DNA from: Typhlomys cinereus
Lineage: Eukaryota > Chordata > Mammalia > Rodentia > Platacanthomyidae
Reading direction: 5' to 3'
Assembly: GCA_023101885.1 (NCBI GenBank)
Contig: JALPQD010000214.1
Span: forward strand, 124,001 to 188,000
Length of the DNA: 64,000 nt
The first letter of the stretch is position 1. Each line of letters begins with the position of its first letter. The notes below the pieces were generated by a model. It did no database searches and was not told where the DNA came from. It was given only the letters and a program-made list of their open reading frames with translations. A program made the translations under genes and the position numbers. Below, piece after piece: positions 9,061 to 22,530 of this stretch.

Positions 9061-12000
9061 TTGAAAAGAGAATCTATGCAATGAAATTGTCTCTAAATTG
9101 TAGTCATATTGTAGTCATAGACACAGGGCATTATGTCATGCAATTGCCTTTAGATCTAAATGAGATATGGCACTATCACATCTGAATATCTTTCAAATAT
9201 ATATCTGACAAGAGGAATAATGTGAAATATTTAAATCTGTATTTAATATTTCAACTTATGAAGCCAATGCAAAAAAACCTCTCTTAAGTTCATGTTATTT
9301 CTATTTAAAATTAAAACTTCATTTCCTGAGTAAAAAAAAAAAAAAAGAAAAGAGAATCTCAAAAGCAGAAGCTAAGGTCACCTTATAAAAAAAATATATG
9401 ACATTGTCTTCCTGGGCCTGAGTTATCATAGTTAACACAATATTTACCAGTTCTACCCATTTTCCTGAAAATGCCCTAATTTAATTTTTTTCTTTAGTGC
9501 TAAATAATCACTGTGTAAATGTACCATAGTTCCATTAAATAGTATTTGTATTAAATATAAAGGCAAATACTTTGTTATCTTCTTTCTATGTGAAATCTGG
9601 AAATTAATCTTAGAGAAGCAGAGAAGAATGGTGGTTACCAGGGAGAAGCTTTGGAGAGATGTCATTCAATGTATACAAATTTTCAGTTAAGAAGAAACAC
9701 CCTGAATATTTGTTTTTTAATATGCTGACTGTATTTAATAATAAAGAATTTGAAATTAGCTCATGTTATCTCCATAGAATAAGAGTTTGTGAGGTGATGC
9801 AAATGTTAGCTAATGCTTTAATTCCCAGTATACATGTATATTAAAGCATCATGCTGCATGCCGTAAAATGTACATCACTTGTCAAGGCAATCTAGTGCTG
9901 AGTACAGAGGCAAAGAATCTGAATAGGCTCTGTTTATGTTAGAATGAGAAGCTTTATAGGTTTTGGGAAACCAAAACCACTGAAGCCCCTGGGACCAGAC
10001 AGAGGCATGAAAGATTTGGCTGATTTTCATTCCCTTGACTTTTGAACTAATCAAAACCAAGAAGCTTAATTCTGTTTATAAAAATTCTGTTTATAATAAA
10101 TTCAGGTTTACATGTCACATCCACTTTCAAGCACTGCTATTTTTCAAATGCAGAGGACCAGGCTGGCCCCCTGCTTTGGATAACTTTGTCTCGCATTAGT
10201 ACTGATATTTCTGTGGAAGCAATTTAAATAGATCAATCACTCCTGCTTTCAATCCTAAGGAGAAAGTTTTATTTTAATTTTTTTTGGAAAGTTTTATTTT
10301 TAAGCCAAGAAAAGCTGATTTCTAAAGGAGACTCCCCCTTAGAGAGAAGAAACTCAGTGGGAAGGATAGAACTTGATATTACTAGATGTTAATTCTCTAA
10401 ATAGAGTGTTCATAAGTTCATAAGTACTTATTACTTGATTTGTAAGTTCTGGAATGTGCTTCTCTCCTGCAGTGTCACAGCCTCGTTTCACAAGTGATAA
10501 ATACCTCCACAAAAAATAGTTGGGAAAGAAAAAAGGAGAAAATTCATATCTTTGCTCTGAAATTGCCATATATTACTTTCCCCAAAACAAATGATGAATA
10601 GCACTGTAACAAGTTTGTAACTTAAGGTATCTTATTTGAGGGAAGCAGGGTGACACGGTTTGGATAGGAACGAAGTAATAAAAAGTTAGATCACATTAGG
10701 ATATATTCTTTTTTATTCTCTAAGCCCACATTAATATTAATAAAGGGCATTCAGGAAAACATGATTTATGAGCAAAGATTAGTTGAGTTGTTTGAAAGAA
10801 GACTAAACTGTAAGATTGGAGCCAGCATCTGATCACAGTCCCTCAGAGAAGCGACACCTCAGGAGGCTCAGAGATGCTGGGGTATTATTTCACGTGAGTA
10901 GGGGTGGGGAAGGTGTGTGCTTCAAAGTGGTCGCTGAGATATTCTGCTTTAACAGTCTTGCATCTGGTGTGAAAAGTGCTTTCCACTGCTGTGTTGCCTT
11001 AGGATGGAGCAATAGTCATTTGCTACCCCAGAAATAACCTGATGCTATTACTTCACTTCTCAAATGATGTACTTAGCTCATGACTATTACTCACACTTCA
11101 TTGAAACCATAAGTTCAAGCCCATTAATAATAAATTCTTATTAACCTTTTCTAAAGGACAAGGGTGAAGCTCTCCTGACAGCTGGATTGATTTCCGTACT
11201 TGAATATCTTTCCATTGATCAACCTCTTCAGAGAGCCTTTCAAGTAAAGACCAAGTGTTTTGATTCCACTTCCTTTTGTTTCAGCTCTTCACCTCTAACA
11301 CTCTCTTCTGTTAGGATTAAATGTGCTTTCCAGCATAGAAGTATTATGTGTAGATTCTCATAAATTTTGGCAAAGAAGTGTATAAGAGACAACATCCAAG
11401 GGTGTGGGCCATAGATACTTGAACATGTCGAATTTTAAGAGAAAAATGTTTCATTTATTTAAATCTTCAGGGGAAAGAGATTTTGAGAGAGTGAGATATG
11501 TAGAAGGAACAACCTTTCTTTAATTAGGATTTTTCATGCGTTTCAGAGTCTCTCTTCAAAGTATAAACTAAGTTTCTGGTCCATGTAGCGTTTTCCTTAT
11601 CTTTTACTCACTGAGAGCTTGAGCATCTCAACCATGCTAGGCTGGAGCAAAATCAGTACAAGCATCTACCTTGCCTGCATTGTGCTTGTCAGTCTATCTT
11701 TGGATAATGAGGTATCTAACCATGAGTGATTTCTAAGCCTCTAGGAGGAGAGAAGCAAATGTACAGTAAGTAGACTTTGGATGTACTGGAACATCCTGTT
11801 TCAACTGGTGATGTGGTAAATTGTTTTTCTGCTTCAATTCAGCCAAGATTTTTCTGGAGCTGATAATGGAACTGTAAGGATGCCAGATTCTCAGTGCCAC
11901 CCTTATCATATTTTCTCAGGAAAAGTGCAGACTGGCACTTAGTTCTTATTAATGGCCCAATTACAAGCCCACGGTGCAGATGATCTTTACATCTATTAAT

Positions 12001-13979
12001 GCAGTACCCATTACACTTTTGAGCAGCCCAGGCAAGTCAGGCAGGATAAAATTTGCAAGTTAGTTAGTAAGGTGCAAAATCAACGTATTTCTGCTTCTGA
12101 GTAGTAGTTGGAAGTTGTAAGGGCCTCAGAATCATTCTTTCTCGAATGAAACTTAAATATCATCTGTTCATATTAAAAAGAACTGAGATAAGTCTCTCTA
12201 AAAAATGACAAGTAGCACAGTAGGAATTCTACTAAAATGCAATGCATTTATAAACAAGGGCCTGGAAACTATGTTTCAATCTATTGTAATCACAATTCCA
12301 TGACTCTAAGCGTGGAAAAATTAATATTTTTTTCCTAAAAGTAAAAAAGTATATTTCAATGTTTCACAGATTTGGAGCTACAGGATTATCAGTGTGTGTT
12401 GCTATAATAAATTGGAGTACATATTGGAGGTGATTCAGCCTTTGGATTTACTAGTTAAATCAAAGTGAATGAGATGGAAGTGTGATGTACTTTAGCAAGA
12501 ATTATTTGTTATACAAAGAAATGCCCGTTTCTTTGTTCTAAAACAGCCCTATGTTCCCATGGGGTGAGGAGTCTGTAGGGGAGACAGAGGTAAGATGGTC
12601 ATCCCGCTAAGCAAGTGATTCGAGTAACTGAGCGTGCTCTTTGTCTAAGTTGAACCATTTGTCTTAGTGGAAGTAATCAGCAGACACTCTTAGTTTCTAA
12701 GGTTTTCTGGCTTAGACAACGACAGCCATCCTAAAAATGACACAAAAATATTATCGAGGGGCAAACAAAAGAAGGCACCAATGCTAATAAAGGCAGTGTG
12801 AGTCACTTAGTCTGATTCCTTTTCTTACCTACCCTGACCTACACGGATGATAATATTTTCTGAGCTAGAGACTGGAGAAGGTTGTGAACCGTAGTCTCTA
12901 ATTAGGAATCCCTGAGACCAATAGTAGAGAGTCTAGGTGGCAGAGATGTCCATGTTTCCCCAAACTTAGACTTTTACTCTATCAGTATATAATTCTAGGT
13001 GAAATTTGTAGAAACCAAAAAATAATTTGAAGCTTTTAACTCAGAAAAGAGGATACTGAGATAAAAGACGACAGGAATATAAACATCTAATCACCTGTCT
13101 TCAATCAATAATTGAAAATAGAGATGGTGTAATTGTAATACATTTTTAACTCTGAGAATTTGAGTTGCGAAGTCCGGAAACCTTGATTTTGATTCTAGTT
13201 TTTCTACCATTCATTTGCTTCTGATCTGGGATATGTTCCACACACTCTGATTTTTTATCTTCATAAAGAAAAGGATTAAAGTATGGAAAATGTATAGAAA
13301 AGTGTCTACACATAGAAAACACTCTTAAGATTAGTTACCATTGTATACCTTGATTCAACTGTTTTTCATTGTCCCAAATCAAAGAAATTGCTATAGAGCA
13401 AAAACACAGCAAAACGTGGCCATCTGTAAACCATGATCCAAGTCTACACCAGACATGTGAAGTTCCCAGGTTTCACAGCTGTGCAAACTAAATTGTCGTT
13501 TAACTTATACAGTCTCAAGGTTATTTTTGTTATAGTAATATATTTTAAGACAGTCATCTATGGAGATTCCTATCCATTTCTGCTTTGAAGAAGATATAGA
13601 AAGCAAGCATGATTCATCAGACATGAGATATACAGAAAATAATTTGAAATTGCTTTTTTTCAGATGTAAGTGAGATTATTGGTAGTATGACCTAAGTTTT
13701 TCCATGATGAAGCCCACAAACTGTAAATCAGGAGCAGATGGAGAGTTGTTCTTATCCAGGTCATAACACCAGGAAAGGTGCCAGTCATTTAGAAGCATGA
13801 CCAACTGTGTACAAAGCACAGATATTCAGCCAAGCCAGAAGGACATTTTCTTCCAATATGGCAAGTGCGCAAGCAAGAACATGGGAGGAGTTGCCATGGG
13901 AGGAATTCTCAGAGCCTAAGTTCTTGTCTCCTCACAAACTTATAAACTATTGAAGAAATTATACATTTGCTTACTTTTT
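9061..13979. other. Unique AT-rich DNA, no gene seen
   Basis: Both strands were read. Only short open frames occur (at most about 73 codons), with no recognised domain and no convincing splice-exon structure. A few A/T homopolymers (for example near 9333 and 10278) are present. Nothing else could be supported. Confidence 0.5.
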
Positions 13980-14290
13980 ATCATTGTGTGTGTGATGTGT
14001 GTGTGTTTAAACATGCTAGGGTATGAGTGGAAGTTAGAGAAAAACCTGGAGTGTTGTTCTTCACCTTCCACTTTGAGTCTGTGTCTCTTGTCAATGCCAT
14101 GTGAGTCAGAATAGTTCTTACAAATTTCCAGAGAGTCACTTATCTCCCCTTCCCGTGTGGTTGTAGCAGCACTGGCATTACAAACATGCATGTTACCATG
14201 TATGGTTTTATCCAAGTGATGGGAATCTGGACTCAGGTTCCAATGCATGTGTGGTAAATGCTTACTCATAGAACTATTTCTTCAGTCCAA
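13980..14290 (-). mobile_element. B4-like SINE, old, minus strand
   Basis: From left to right it has a GT-rich tail, GGTATGAGTGGAAGTTAGAG, TGTTGTTCTTCACCTTCCACT, GCACTGGCATTACAAACATGC, GGGAATCTGGACTCAGGTTCC and GGTAAATGCTTACTCATAGAAC. This is the order of a reverse-complement B4 element ending in its tRNA-like head near 14285. The frame on the minus strand (13940-14269) lies within it. Confidence 0.65.
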
Positions 14291-15284
14291 TTTCTTTTTT
14301 TTTATTTTGAGAAATGTTCTCCCTTCTTTGTCCCAGTCTGTTCTCTCAGTTGATCCTCCTACCTTCCCTTCCCAAGTGCTTAGCAATGAAGTGCTGACTA
14401 GCATTCATGAGAACTTAGGGTCAAGATATAGCACTACTAAATATAAAACCCCTAATAATTTTTTAAAAAGATTACATCCAGGAAATACCGAAATACCTTC
14501 TTTTTAAATAGTAAACTTGAGTTATGAACAAATTACAGGATATACTGAAATGCATAATATTAGGTGTCTGTTACAAAATGGACCATTGAAATGATTATAA
14601 ACAATGATGGTAATAATAATCAATAGTCATACACTAATGAGGACAGAAACATTAGGAAAAGATCCATTTATACAATAAACCTGAAGGTAAATTATATAGA
14701 GATATAAGAACTGTACATTCTGAACCAATATAAAGAAAGTTTAAGTACTTTACTGATGATGCATAATAAGACTTTTCATCATTGAGAAAACATACTGGAA
14801 ATTCTGTGTTTACATCAAAATTTAGTTAAGCAAGATTTATAATTAATTGTGGAGAAAACATTTTTGATTGGCAACGATTATTAAAGTTGGTTCATTTTAT
14901 GTAGTAGAAATTATGCTTTGGAAACCTGTTCTGTCCTAGCCCCTTTCATCATGGCTGCATATAGGATAGAGTGAGTTTATTATCTAAAAAAGAAAAAGTC
15001 AGTATCAAGGTCACACAGGAAGGATAAAGGAAGATATGATATTTGAGTAGTGCTTTTGAAAGTTTAATATCTGAATCTTAGGGTCTTATTTAAATACAAG
15101 TCCTGACTCTGTGGTTCTGGGTGAGTTACCAGACTGCATTTCTAAAGAATGCTTGGAGGAATTTGTACCTGTTAGCCTAGGAATTACTTTTATTTCTTAC
15201 TTTTCAAAATTTACTGATCAAAGGACCGCATGCATACAATTGCTCTGTCACTGTGCTATGTCTTCTTATGTCTTCTTATTTTCA
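14291..15284. other. Unique AT-rich DNA
   Basis: No gene or repeat recognised; AT-rich with short A/T runs. Confidence 0.5.
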
Positions 15285-15420
15285 CTTTTGATTTTGAGGC
15301 AGGGTTCAGTAAGTTGCCAAAGCCGTTCAAAATCCAGGCTAGCTTTGCATTAGTGATCTTCCCACCTCAATTTCTGTTCAGATCTCAAATTATGCTCTAA
15401 ATATGCTGGGTTCGAAGTTC
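15285..15420 (-). mobile_element. B1-like SINE (7SL-derived), diverged
   Basis: TTTTGAGGCAGGGTTCAGTAAG, CCAGGCTAGCTTTGCATTAG, TGATCTTCCCACCTCAATTT and ATATGCTGGGTTCGAAG follow the reverse complement of B1 (7SL RNA-derived) in order. It is an old copy. Confidence 0.65.
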
Positions 15421-15549
15421 TGAATATGAGCCTAGTAATCTGTGATTTAAGAAATCCTTCAAGTGATTTTGATGCCACCTAAAATTTTCAAATTGCTGAC
15501 TTGGAGTAAAGCACACCTGGAAGGGGGGCAGGTAACCGTGGAGTCAAAG

Positions 15550-15572
15550 TGCGTGTGTGTGTGTGTGTGTGC
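15550..15572. repeat. (GT)n microsatellite
   Basis: About eleven GT units, one interruption near the start. Confidence 0.9.
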
Positions 15573-18500
15573 AAAGCTAGTATTTTTGTGCTGTTCAAAG
15601 TTTGAAATATATGAAGGTAGGGATTGAAGACATCTGGGGTTATCAGACCAGTATTCCAAGAATTTAAATAATATAATTTATATAATTTAAAATCTCTCCC
15701 CCGGAAACTATGTTGATGCTCATAGTTCAGAGATGAAGTTATATGTGGTTACTCATCTAACACAGCCTGATTTCTTCATAGGTGTCTCAAAGTATATCAA
15801 ACTTTCCCACTTCCATCATGGAGAATATTTTGGGAGCAAGAAAACTGGTTGTAAAGTGTCTACTCAGAGGAGCAATCTGTGTGGAAATTTTCTCATGCCA
15901 TACTATTGAAACATGAGCCTTGGAGACAAGTTATGTTGATTTGTATCTTTCAGATGCTGGATTTTTTGTTTGTTTGTTTCTGTCAACTTCTGCATCTTAC
16001 AGTGGTGATGCAGCAGTATTCAACATGTATTTAAATATTAGAACACTTACCCGACCTATAGATTAAGTGCTAGGTTTTTGTTAGTTTTTATTTTGCTTTA
16101 CTTCCAAAGTTATCAGAACATTTTTTGACTTTTAGAAAATAGAAAACAAATATCATGAAAGTTGAATAGGGGTTATTCACAGAAATAAGGATTTGCATAC
16201 AAGTTTTAGGTATTTATACCTAAGTTTAGACATTTTATCACGAAATAACATGGGATTTTCATATTCTTTTTTTTTTAATCTTTAAAGAACCGGAAAGCTG
16301 CATAGATTGCTATTCCTTTTCCCTGATAAACTGTAGGTGAAAATTCTATAGATTGACAGTTCTCATTCTCAGAGCTTCTTTGGCTCTCTGTGCTTCAAGT
16401 TTCATGTGAAAGACAGAAATCTTGAAGGAATATCGTTATGATTGGTTAATAAAAATGAAATGTCTGGCAGAAAGCAGTCTGAACATTTTAGTGATGTTCA
16501 GATGGTTTGACTTACTTTTTCACTATCTTTTGATCATAGTCTAACATTAAAGTTTATTTAATTAAAAGTAACTAGTTTCAGCACTGCACTGGCAGTTTAA
16601 AAAGATAAAGCATAGTTGACCACTTGAGATAACATAAAGTTTGTATTTGCCATACAGAGCAGATAATATTGTGAGTCTCCTGTGTCAGGGGCTGGAAATG
16701 GATTTTTGATGTTATCTAATATCGATCAAACTGTCACATAACTGATGGGACAAGATTTAAAGGGTACTGTTTTAACAAGCATGACATTCTTTCTAGATGA
16801 TCTAATCATGCTAGGAAGAGAAATCAGGGGGTTTTACTGATTTACTTAAAGTCAACTCTTGCCAACAAAATCTAAGCATGATGATTATTTGCAGTGATTT
16901 GGAAGGTTTTTTTTTTTCTGGTGCCTGAAGAGAGATCAAGGTTGGTATATCTATATCCCTACCCCCAACTTCTATGAATTAATTTATATATAATCTGTGA
17001 AACATGTGGAATATGATGGTTTTGTGTGAACCCTTGTCTTCCTACTAATATTTATTCACAATGGTCCCAAACTAAATTTTTAACCCCCTAAAAATAAACT
17101 GCACAAAAATAGCAGTTATCTAGTCACAGGAAAAGATTCTTGAAGTCATTCAGATATCGAAATATTATTTTATCATAAAAGGATAAGAAAAAGCTAACAC
17201 AAATAAAAACTCTAATTGAAGTAATATTTCTAGGTAATATCTTTACAGATAGGAGAATAAATAAACTCCAGAAGGCAACTGTTTCTTGGCTTAGTGTTTA
17301 ATGGAACCCTGTAGTCTTTTTCTTTAAATAAGTGACCTGATTAAATTTCGGATATAATTAAGTGGCAGTTTTGAGGACCATATTTCACAAATATAATTTT
17401 TCCATAAAAACGCTTTCTGAAAATAACACATTTTATTACTAAATGGAATCATTTTAACATCTATAATAGTTCCTTTTCAAATTCCTTAAGAACTATGGGA
17501 TGAAATTGGGTTATTTTTGCCTATGGCACAAGAAGCAGAACCATACTTTTCCAAAAAGGAGTATGTTGTAAGCCCAATCTATTTGCTAGCCACTCTGACA
17601 GCCTTCATAAACTCAGTCATCAAGATTTGCTATCTTCCCATAGATGTGGCAGGGAAATCATGCACAAATTTTAAACACTTGTTCCCATTGCATGATAATT
17701 CAAAGTTCTAAAGACAAACAACCGTCTTTCTTTATTTTAAAATTTGTGTTTTGTTCTTCAGGGGTTTTGCATTAATTCTGATTTTTAGAGATATTGGCTT
17801 TGAATAATATTTATTGCCATCACTGCTGTCATTGCTATCCTCTTTAATTTTGTCCTGGAAAGAACACCTTAGTTCTTTCACCGTGATCTCAACTCTGCTG
17901 ACATCATCCTGAAGAGAAGCTTGTCAGTTATCCTAAGGGATAAATCTAAAATCATTTATTTCATTATTGTGCACTGCAGTTTTTATTTTTTAAAAAAGTA
18001 CTCTAGACTTTTAGACATTAACTTTACAAATGAAGTACAGATCTAAGAATAAATACTGAATTTGTATTAATAATGAGTATGTAACCTTTTTTTCTATGTG
18101 GTTCCCTATGTGGTATGGGAATTATGCTACTATCACCAATAACATGTAAAACAGAAGACCAATGCTCATTGAAGAAGCATCAGCATCTACTTCCAAAGTT
18201 AGTGGCTCTTGTTGGAAGATGTTGCCAAATGTGAGGAGTTAATTGAAGCGGCATATGAAAATATATTAGCGCAGCAGTCTCTCAAGCATAACTGCCACAT
18301 AGATTGGATGTAGAATCTTCTAAATTAGTTTTGCTTACTTCCAAAACCAAATTTTTTTGTACATATTCAAAAACCAAAGTAAAACTTTTAATGTTTTTAT
18401 TAAAGCAGAAGTTTAGACGGAGTGAAATAATACCATATTCTTGTTAGTGTCATTAGATGGCCTAATCAACAATCAACCCAATAAGGAACTTTATTTTTCA

Positions 18501-19004
18501 GTTCTATTTATAGAAATGAAGCACTTTAGAAATACAGCTAAATATAAAATATCTTGTACTATTGTGACTATTCATAAAATTCAATTTAAAAATTGTGTAT
18601 TAAAGATAAGATTATCTTTTCATGACAGTAAAATTGCACCACAACTTCATAGTAAATGGAGTCCATTTTTTGTAAAAATTTAAGAAACATGTCAAAAAGA
18701 ATAAACTGGAGTTTATATACTGAACACAGAATTTATAGTTGCTCTGAGAGTCAGTGGAAAACAACTGTCATATGTCCACCAGTGATTTTGTCAATTTAAT
18801 AGTTTAAAATAAGTAGCAATCTGTTTTCCTTCTCATTAAAGCAACACATGCCTAATGCACATTGGAGCCTCACGAAGGTTTCAGCGGAGTTCTAACAATA
18901 ATTTTTAAAAGAGAATTCCAATGTAGAATGAAATAGGAAGCTATTTCTAGTTCTTGTGCCTTGGTTCATTGTATTATCATATAAAATAAAGAAAATCATT
19001 TATT
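15573..19004. other. Unique AT-rich DNA, no gene seen
   Basis: No coding exon, RNA gene or datable repeat was recognised on either strand in about 3.4 kb. Frames such as 17517-17711 and 18441-18683 are short and AT-biased, with no domain. Confidence 0.5.
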
Positions 19005-19990
19005 TTTTTCTCTTTATTAATTAAAAAATATACTTATTAGTATCCCTGTCCTCTCCCACCCTCCTCCTCTCCCCAGTCCCCCCTTGCACTCTTCCCTCTT
19101 TTTCCCCTTCCTTTCACTCTCTCCCTCCCTCCCCTTCTCCCAGTGCCTCCCCCTTCCTCCCTCTCAAGCACTGGGGCATTCTTTTGTGTGAATGCCAAAC
19201 CTCCCTCTGAGTCCTCCATCTTAGTGAGGGGTAAGGACTCAGTAGCATAGCCCAGAGCCCTTTCTTTGGCTCCCTGTTAGTATGGGAACTCTATTATGAC
19301 TATTCAATCCCTTGCCTCTAAGGATCCTACTGCATGGAGCCTTCTCCCCTGTGATCCATGATAGACTTTGGGGGATCATTGACATGTTAGCTATTGTGCA
19401 GGTCATGCGAAGTCTGATTATGGCTACTGCAGCCCTAACTTGTGTTGAGTATCTTACATATCGTTGGTCCTCCCCATCTTTAGGCTCTTACAAGCTTGCT
19501 GCCTCCTCTTCTGTAAGGTTCCCTGAGCTTTAGGATGGGGAAAGATTTGGCTGGTCTGGTTCCAGATGATTAATGTAGGGTCTTTGATGTTCTGAATTAT
19601 GGTTTGTTGTTGTTTTCAGTTTTGCTTTTCCTGAACCACCCTTGGCTCCATCGTGATTGATATCAAAGGGCATCTCCTAACCAAAGATAAAAGACTGTTT
19701 AAATGAAAATCTTAATATAAGTGGAGACTCAAAGGTAGATGGAATAGAATAGGACACAGCAGTGAGGGGGTTCAGTGTCCCATTTGCAAGATTGTTATCA
19801 TCTATCTGCCAGTCCCTATACCCTCTCTGATTGGTGAGATCAAGCCTCTCCAGTCGCAGGTGACCAGGAAGGGAAGGGAGAGTGAGCTTCATCAGATGTC
19901 TCACTACTTACATGCAATAATTGACAGGTGAACCATTTTCTCTACTGAAGCATGATCCTCTCTCTCCTTTAGAAAACTACTTATTATCTG
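19005..19990 (-). mobile_element. L1 3' UTR, minus strand
   Basis: From the left: an A/T tail, then a pyrimidine-rich tract (about 19045-19165), which is the reverse complement of the G/A tract seen in the plus-strand L1 ends. Further right, CTGTAAGGTTCCCTGAGCTTTAGGATGGGG, written in parts as CTCTTACAAGCTTGCTGCC and GGTTCCCTGAGCTTTAGG, matches the same UTR at 4482-4530 in reverse. The stretch 19690-19910 matches the reverse complement of 4075-4300 (for example AGTGAGACATCTGATGAAGC read on the minus strand). It is older than the copies with perfect duplications. Confidence 0.85.
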
Positions 19991-20204
19991 ATCACCAATA
20001 TTTCAATAAAATTTAATGCTGTTTGCAAGATGAGTTAATTGTTCAACATTTCCTTAGGGAAGGAGGAGATATAATAAACATTACTTTTTTCAGGAAAGCG
20101 GCAAGCTGGTAGAGAAAAAACAAGTAGAAGACTTTTAATATTTGCTTAGTTTATTATATTATTTCAGGTATATTAGACTTCTGGTCTAGGATGGAAATAT
20201 CAAG

Positions 20205-20230
20205 ATATATATATATATATATGATATATA
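20205..20230. repeat. (AT)n-rich microsatellite
   Basis: Run of AT units followed by a related AT-rich stretch to about 20270. Confidence 0.85.
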
Positions 20231-20409
20231 TAAATATAGACAAGTATAAAAATAATACATATATAATTTTATTTGAAATTTGACAGAAATCCATAATGGA
20301 ACTGTTTGAATAAATTTAACATTGTTGTTAAGGCCTCCTTACAAGTTTAAAACTTGATCAATAGCAGGTAGAAATTTTTAACAACCAGATGTAACTCATC
20401 GATGGAGAT

Positions 20410-20658
20410 TTGCATATTATAAAATTGGAAAATGTTAGGAAGGAAAAACAGAAGGCTACTTATGGTGCCACTGAAATCATGAAAAGCTTATCCAAGAAAA
20501 TGAAGAGCTGTAGTAATGAGAGAAGACTGTTGGATTTGTTTGAGCTAGAGGTGTGGAAAGCAAAGCAGTCTAAAGTTTTCAGGAAAGAGCACACTAAATG
20601 GTTGGCTATCCAGAAAACATTTGCTAATACTTGCTCTAAAGGCGTAAATGTAAAATAA
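20410..20658 (+). other. Unrecognised 82-codon open frame, lysine-rich
   Basis: An ATG-started frame (MHIIKLENVRKEKQK to NTCSKGVNVK) with many charged residues, which is protein-like in composition for this AT-rich region. I do not recognise it. It lies 300 bases left of an inverted L1. It could be a decayed retrocopy exon or chance; no start context, splice signal or neighbouring exon supports a gene. Confidence 0.2.
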
Positions 20659-20974
20659 TCTCTGCCATAGTTTGCAGTATTAAAATTTGGAAGGTCCCCT
20701 ACAAAAATTTTTATTCCATTAAAATATTTGACCCCTGTTTAATTAATTCTATTATCATAGTGATAATCATATTTTCTTCTACGTGTGCCCAAATAATGAT
20801 GATACCTTAATATTGCTAATGTGCCAATTTTTTCACGTGGACTAACAATGCTGTTTTTAAATGAATCAAAGGATAAATAGCTTATTTAGGCAATGTATTT
20901 AACTTTTTGCCTTTATGATTTTCAAAGAAATTTTGGTGATTTAATGGAGGAGTAATAGAACAAATAACAAATAG

Positions 20975-22117
20975 AAGTTATTTCATAGTTAGCAAAGATT
21001 TTCTTCCATTCTGAAGGTTGTCGTTTTGCTCAATTAACAGTTTCTTCTGCAGAGCAGAAGCTTTTTAATTTCATGAAGTCCTATTGGATGATTATTAGTC
21101 TTAGCTCCTGGACATTTGTTGTTCTACTTAGAAAAATCTCTACTTAGGCCTGTCAATTCTTCTAATAGTTTCAGAATTTTGAGTTTAATGTCAAACTCTT
21201 TGACATTTTGACTTTTGTGTAATGGCATAAGATCTGTAAGTTACAATATAAATTGCCATGGGTATAGGTGACCACCAGTGTAATAGTGGCATGAAAACCA
21301 AGGAAAAAACCAACAGCTTTCTGATTGGATTCAAGACTTGCTTGTCAGAATGGTACTCATCCCTGTTACTGTAAACTAGAACAAGAACCTAAAAAAAGGG
21401 AGGAAATTCATCAATAGGGAAAATAGCCAATAAACCTATAGGCAGGAAGACAGTACATTAAACTGCTCTGTAGGTAGCCATTATTATACCCATAGAATGG
21501 GAACTTACAATGGAAATGTTTGGGTCTAAAGCTGGATGAGTGAAAGGAAATGCACATATCAGTAGGGTGGCCTTAAGAGAGGTAACTTGATATATCATGG
21601 AGGTGTGATCCCCCCGAAGGAGTAGTCAAGCTAGAGTGAATCTCAGGGTCCATAGAAATATACAGCAGAAGGGTGAGTGGGAGTGGAAAGTAAAGGTGAG
21701 GGGAAGGAAAGAGATAGGAAAGGGGGAGGAGGGAAGCTAGGATGAATAGTCAATATCCCTGTAAAAGTAGAAAAATAAAAAATTTAAAAAGACATAAAAG
21801 TGGGGCTGGAGAGGTGGCTCAGAGGCTAAGCCTCCGCCTTGCAGGCGGAAGATCCTGAGTTCGAATCCCAGATCCCACGTATAGACGCCAGGCGGAAGCG
21901 GGGGCGGCCTGCGCTTCTGGTCCTGGTAGGGCGGAGCCTGTGAATCCCGGGGCAGAAGGAGGTGGAGGCGTCCATGGTGGTTCTCGAATTCGTCCGTGGT
22001 TCTACACACACACACAGACACACACACACACGCGCTCACATACACACGCACATGTGCACAGTTGAATAAATAATAATAAAAAAAATATTTACAAAAAAAA
22101 GACATAAAAGTTATTTC
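20975..22117 (+). mobile_element. L1 insertion with inverted 5' part, SINE nested in its tail
   Basis: The left part (about 20985-21225) is L1 ORF2 in reverse: on the minus strand it reads the same C-terminal region as 32750-32960 (for example CTGAAACTATTAGAAGAA and CTTCATGAAATTAAAAAGCTTC). From about 21225 the orientation switches to plus and gives the L1 3' UTR (ATGGCATAAGATCTGTAAG, CACCAGTGTAATAGTGGCATG), which matches 37150-37300, and it ends in an A-rich tail near 21790. The direct repeat AAGTTATTTC at 20975-20984 and 22108-22117 brackets L1 plus nested SINE and abuts the L1 at its left edge. This arrangement is the product expected of twin priming. The repeat is short, so this boundary is less certain than others. 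Confidence 0.75.
21802..22095 (+). mobile_element. tRNA-headed CpG-rich SINE, copy 2
   Basis: Begins GGGGCTGGAGAGGTGGCTC, with B-box-like GATCCTGAGTTCGAATCCC, GC-rich body, (CA)n stretch and an A-rich AATAAT tail. The 16-bp direct repeat AAAAAGACATAAAAGT lies at 21786-21801 and 22096-22111. Many intact CpGs suggest youth. It inserted into the A-rich tail of the preceding L1. Confidence 0.95.
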
Positions 22118-22247
22118 TCTTTTCTGCCGTGATATTTTGTTTTATCAAAGATTTGAGAAGTCAAAAATGATATAAATAATAAATAATACAGACAATGTGA
22201 TAGTTTTGATTGTGAATTTGGTTGGATTAAGAGGTGTAGGAGATTAG

Positions 22248-22530
22248 GACTCCAATGATGATTCAGGGATTAAGCAGTTGCTTCACAGGTAAAATGATCT
22301 GAACTCAGATTATACATACCAAATAAAAACTATCAGGCAAAAATGATTGTGGCCTGTAATTCCAGCCATGGAAGATGGAATCTAGGAAATCTCAGAGAAA
22401 AGCAATAAGGAGGTAAACAATCCAGAATGATCTCTGAAGTCACTACACAGGCCCACACACTCAAGTGATTTCTTCAATACACCCCAAACACCCATAGATT
22501 CCCTTCTTTCCCCAAAAAAATTCCCCAGAA
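22248..22530 (+). mobile_element. Old decayed copy of the same SINE family
   Basis: Follows the young copies in order with heavy decay: GATTCAGGGATTAAGCAGTTG, CTTCACAGGTAAAATGATCTG, CAGGCAAAAATGATTGTGGCC, GATGGAATCTAGGAAATCTC, CAGAATGATCTCTGAAGTC. CpGs of the young form are gone, as expected from deamination. Confidence 0.6.

Noticed and set aside
21802..21875. tRNA-like sequence with A- and B-box motifs
   Set aside because: It is the head of a SINE, with SINE body and flanking duplications, not a functional tRNA gene. The same holds for the other SINE copies.
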